A stretch of DNA of 5,372 nt from Eubacterium sp. (GTDB lineage Bacteria; Bacillota; Clostridia; Lachnospirales; Lachnospiraceae). The notes beneath the pieces are model-generated. The model ran no database searches and had not been told where the DNA came from. It saw only the letters and a program-made list of their open reading frames with translations. The position numbers were made by a program, and so were the translations under genes. Shown one piece after another: positions 5,193-5,372 of this stretch; position 1 is the stretch's first letter, and every line of letters starts with the position of its first letter. Where the stretch lies: the NCBI GenBank assembly GCA_020844525.1, contig JAJGAH010000200.1, positions 1 to 5,372 of the forward strand. The letters are read 5' to 3'.

Positions 5193-5372
5193 AGATAGAA
5201 AGCAGCAGGGACATGTTTCATAATTACAGGATTCTGTCGGAGGGCAGAATGCCGGAGCGGAACAGTTATACAATCCGCATGCTGACGGACAATCGTATTC
5301 CGGGGTTTCTGGAATGTCAGATCCGGGAGATCGACACAGAGATGAAATTTCTGTATGATGTTACATCTATGC
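5189..5372 (+). CDS. DUF6382-domain protein, N-terminal part (3' end outside the window)
   Basis: The start codon overlaps the preceding stop as ATGA, and the frame stays open to the window end, giving 61 residues. The sequence begins M-K-I-E-S-S-R-D with H11-N-Y-R-I-L, then S-Y-T-I-R-M-L and N-R-I-P-G-F, then I-R-E-I-D with a F-L-Y-D-V-T motif. I recognise this pattern as the N-terminus of DUF6382 proteins, which sit beside clostridial Tad loci. There is no signal peptide or membrane segment in the visible part, so a cytoplasmic location is expected. Homologues I recall carry a C-terminal FHA (phosphothreonine-binding) domain, which cannot be seen here. A role in regulating pilus assembly is inference. 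GGGAGG at 5173-5178 and GAGGA at 5181-5185 are possible ribosome binding sites. Confidence 0.8.
   Translation, partial: MKIESSRDMFHNYRILSEGRMPERNSYTIRMLTDNRIPGFLECQIREIDTEMKFLYDVTSM

Overview
The window looks like part of a Tad/Flp-type (type IVb) pilus locus from a Gram-positive Clostridia-type bacterium, most likely a member of the Lachnospiraceae. Four things suggest this: the gene set (single-domain TadC-like protein, very short Flp pilin, DUF5702 protein, two TadE-like proteins, minimal A24 prepilin peptidase, DUF6382 protein), purine-rich Shine-Dalgarno sites, mid-range base composition, and the absence of outer-membrane secretin genes in the part seen. The taxonomic call is inference from gene content; no marker gene is present. 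All genes lie on the + strand and read as one pilus-assembly cluster.

Layout: 1-963 is the 3' part of a TadC-like inner-membrane platform protein whose N-terminal, probably external, region is an Ig-like domain. 1034-1213 encodes a 59-residue Flp pilin with a strong ribosome binding site. 1379-2965 encodes a 528-residue DUF5702 protein anchored by a pilin-like N-terminus. 2966-3345 is 380 bases without a convincing gene; it ends in a tandem array of about 22-base purine-rich repeats that runs into the next start codon. 3346-4080 encodes a TadE-like protein carrying two tandem Cys/His motifs. 4154-4573 encodes the prepilin peptidase. 4574-4709 is a spacer with a phased direct repeat and small hairpins. 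4710-5192 encodes a second, shorter TadE-like protein. 5189-5372 is the 5' end of a DUF6382 gene, overlapping the previous gene by ATGA.

How they fit together: the peptidase should cut the Gly|Ile or Gly|Ser junction that precedes the hydrophobic segment of the pilin, both TadE-like proteins and possibly the DUF5702 protein. The TadC-like protein would form half of the membrane platform that inserts pilin into a growing fibre. Its partner TadB and the ATPase TadA/CpaF are not in view and are expected upstream. The TadE-like and DUF5702 proteins are candidate minor pilins or surface components. DUF6382 proteins are cytoplasmic and, in homologues I recall, end in an FHA domain, which suggests phosphorylation-linked control.

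The most distinctive points are the Ig-like domain on the platform protein, the paired YH-x4-C ... CxxC motifs on the first TadE-like protein, the DUF5702 protein's prepilin-like signal without the usual Glu+5, and the repeat array in the leader of the first tadE-like gene.
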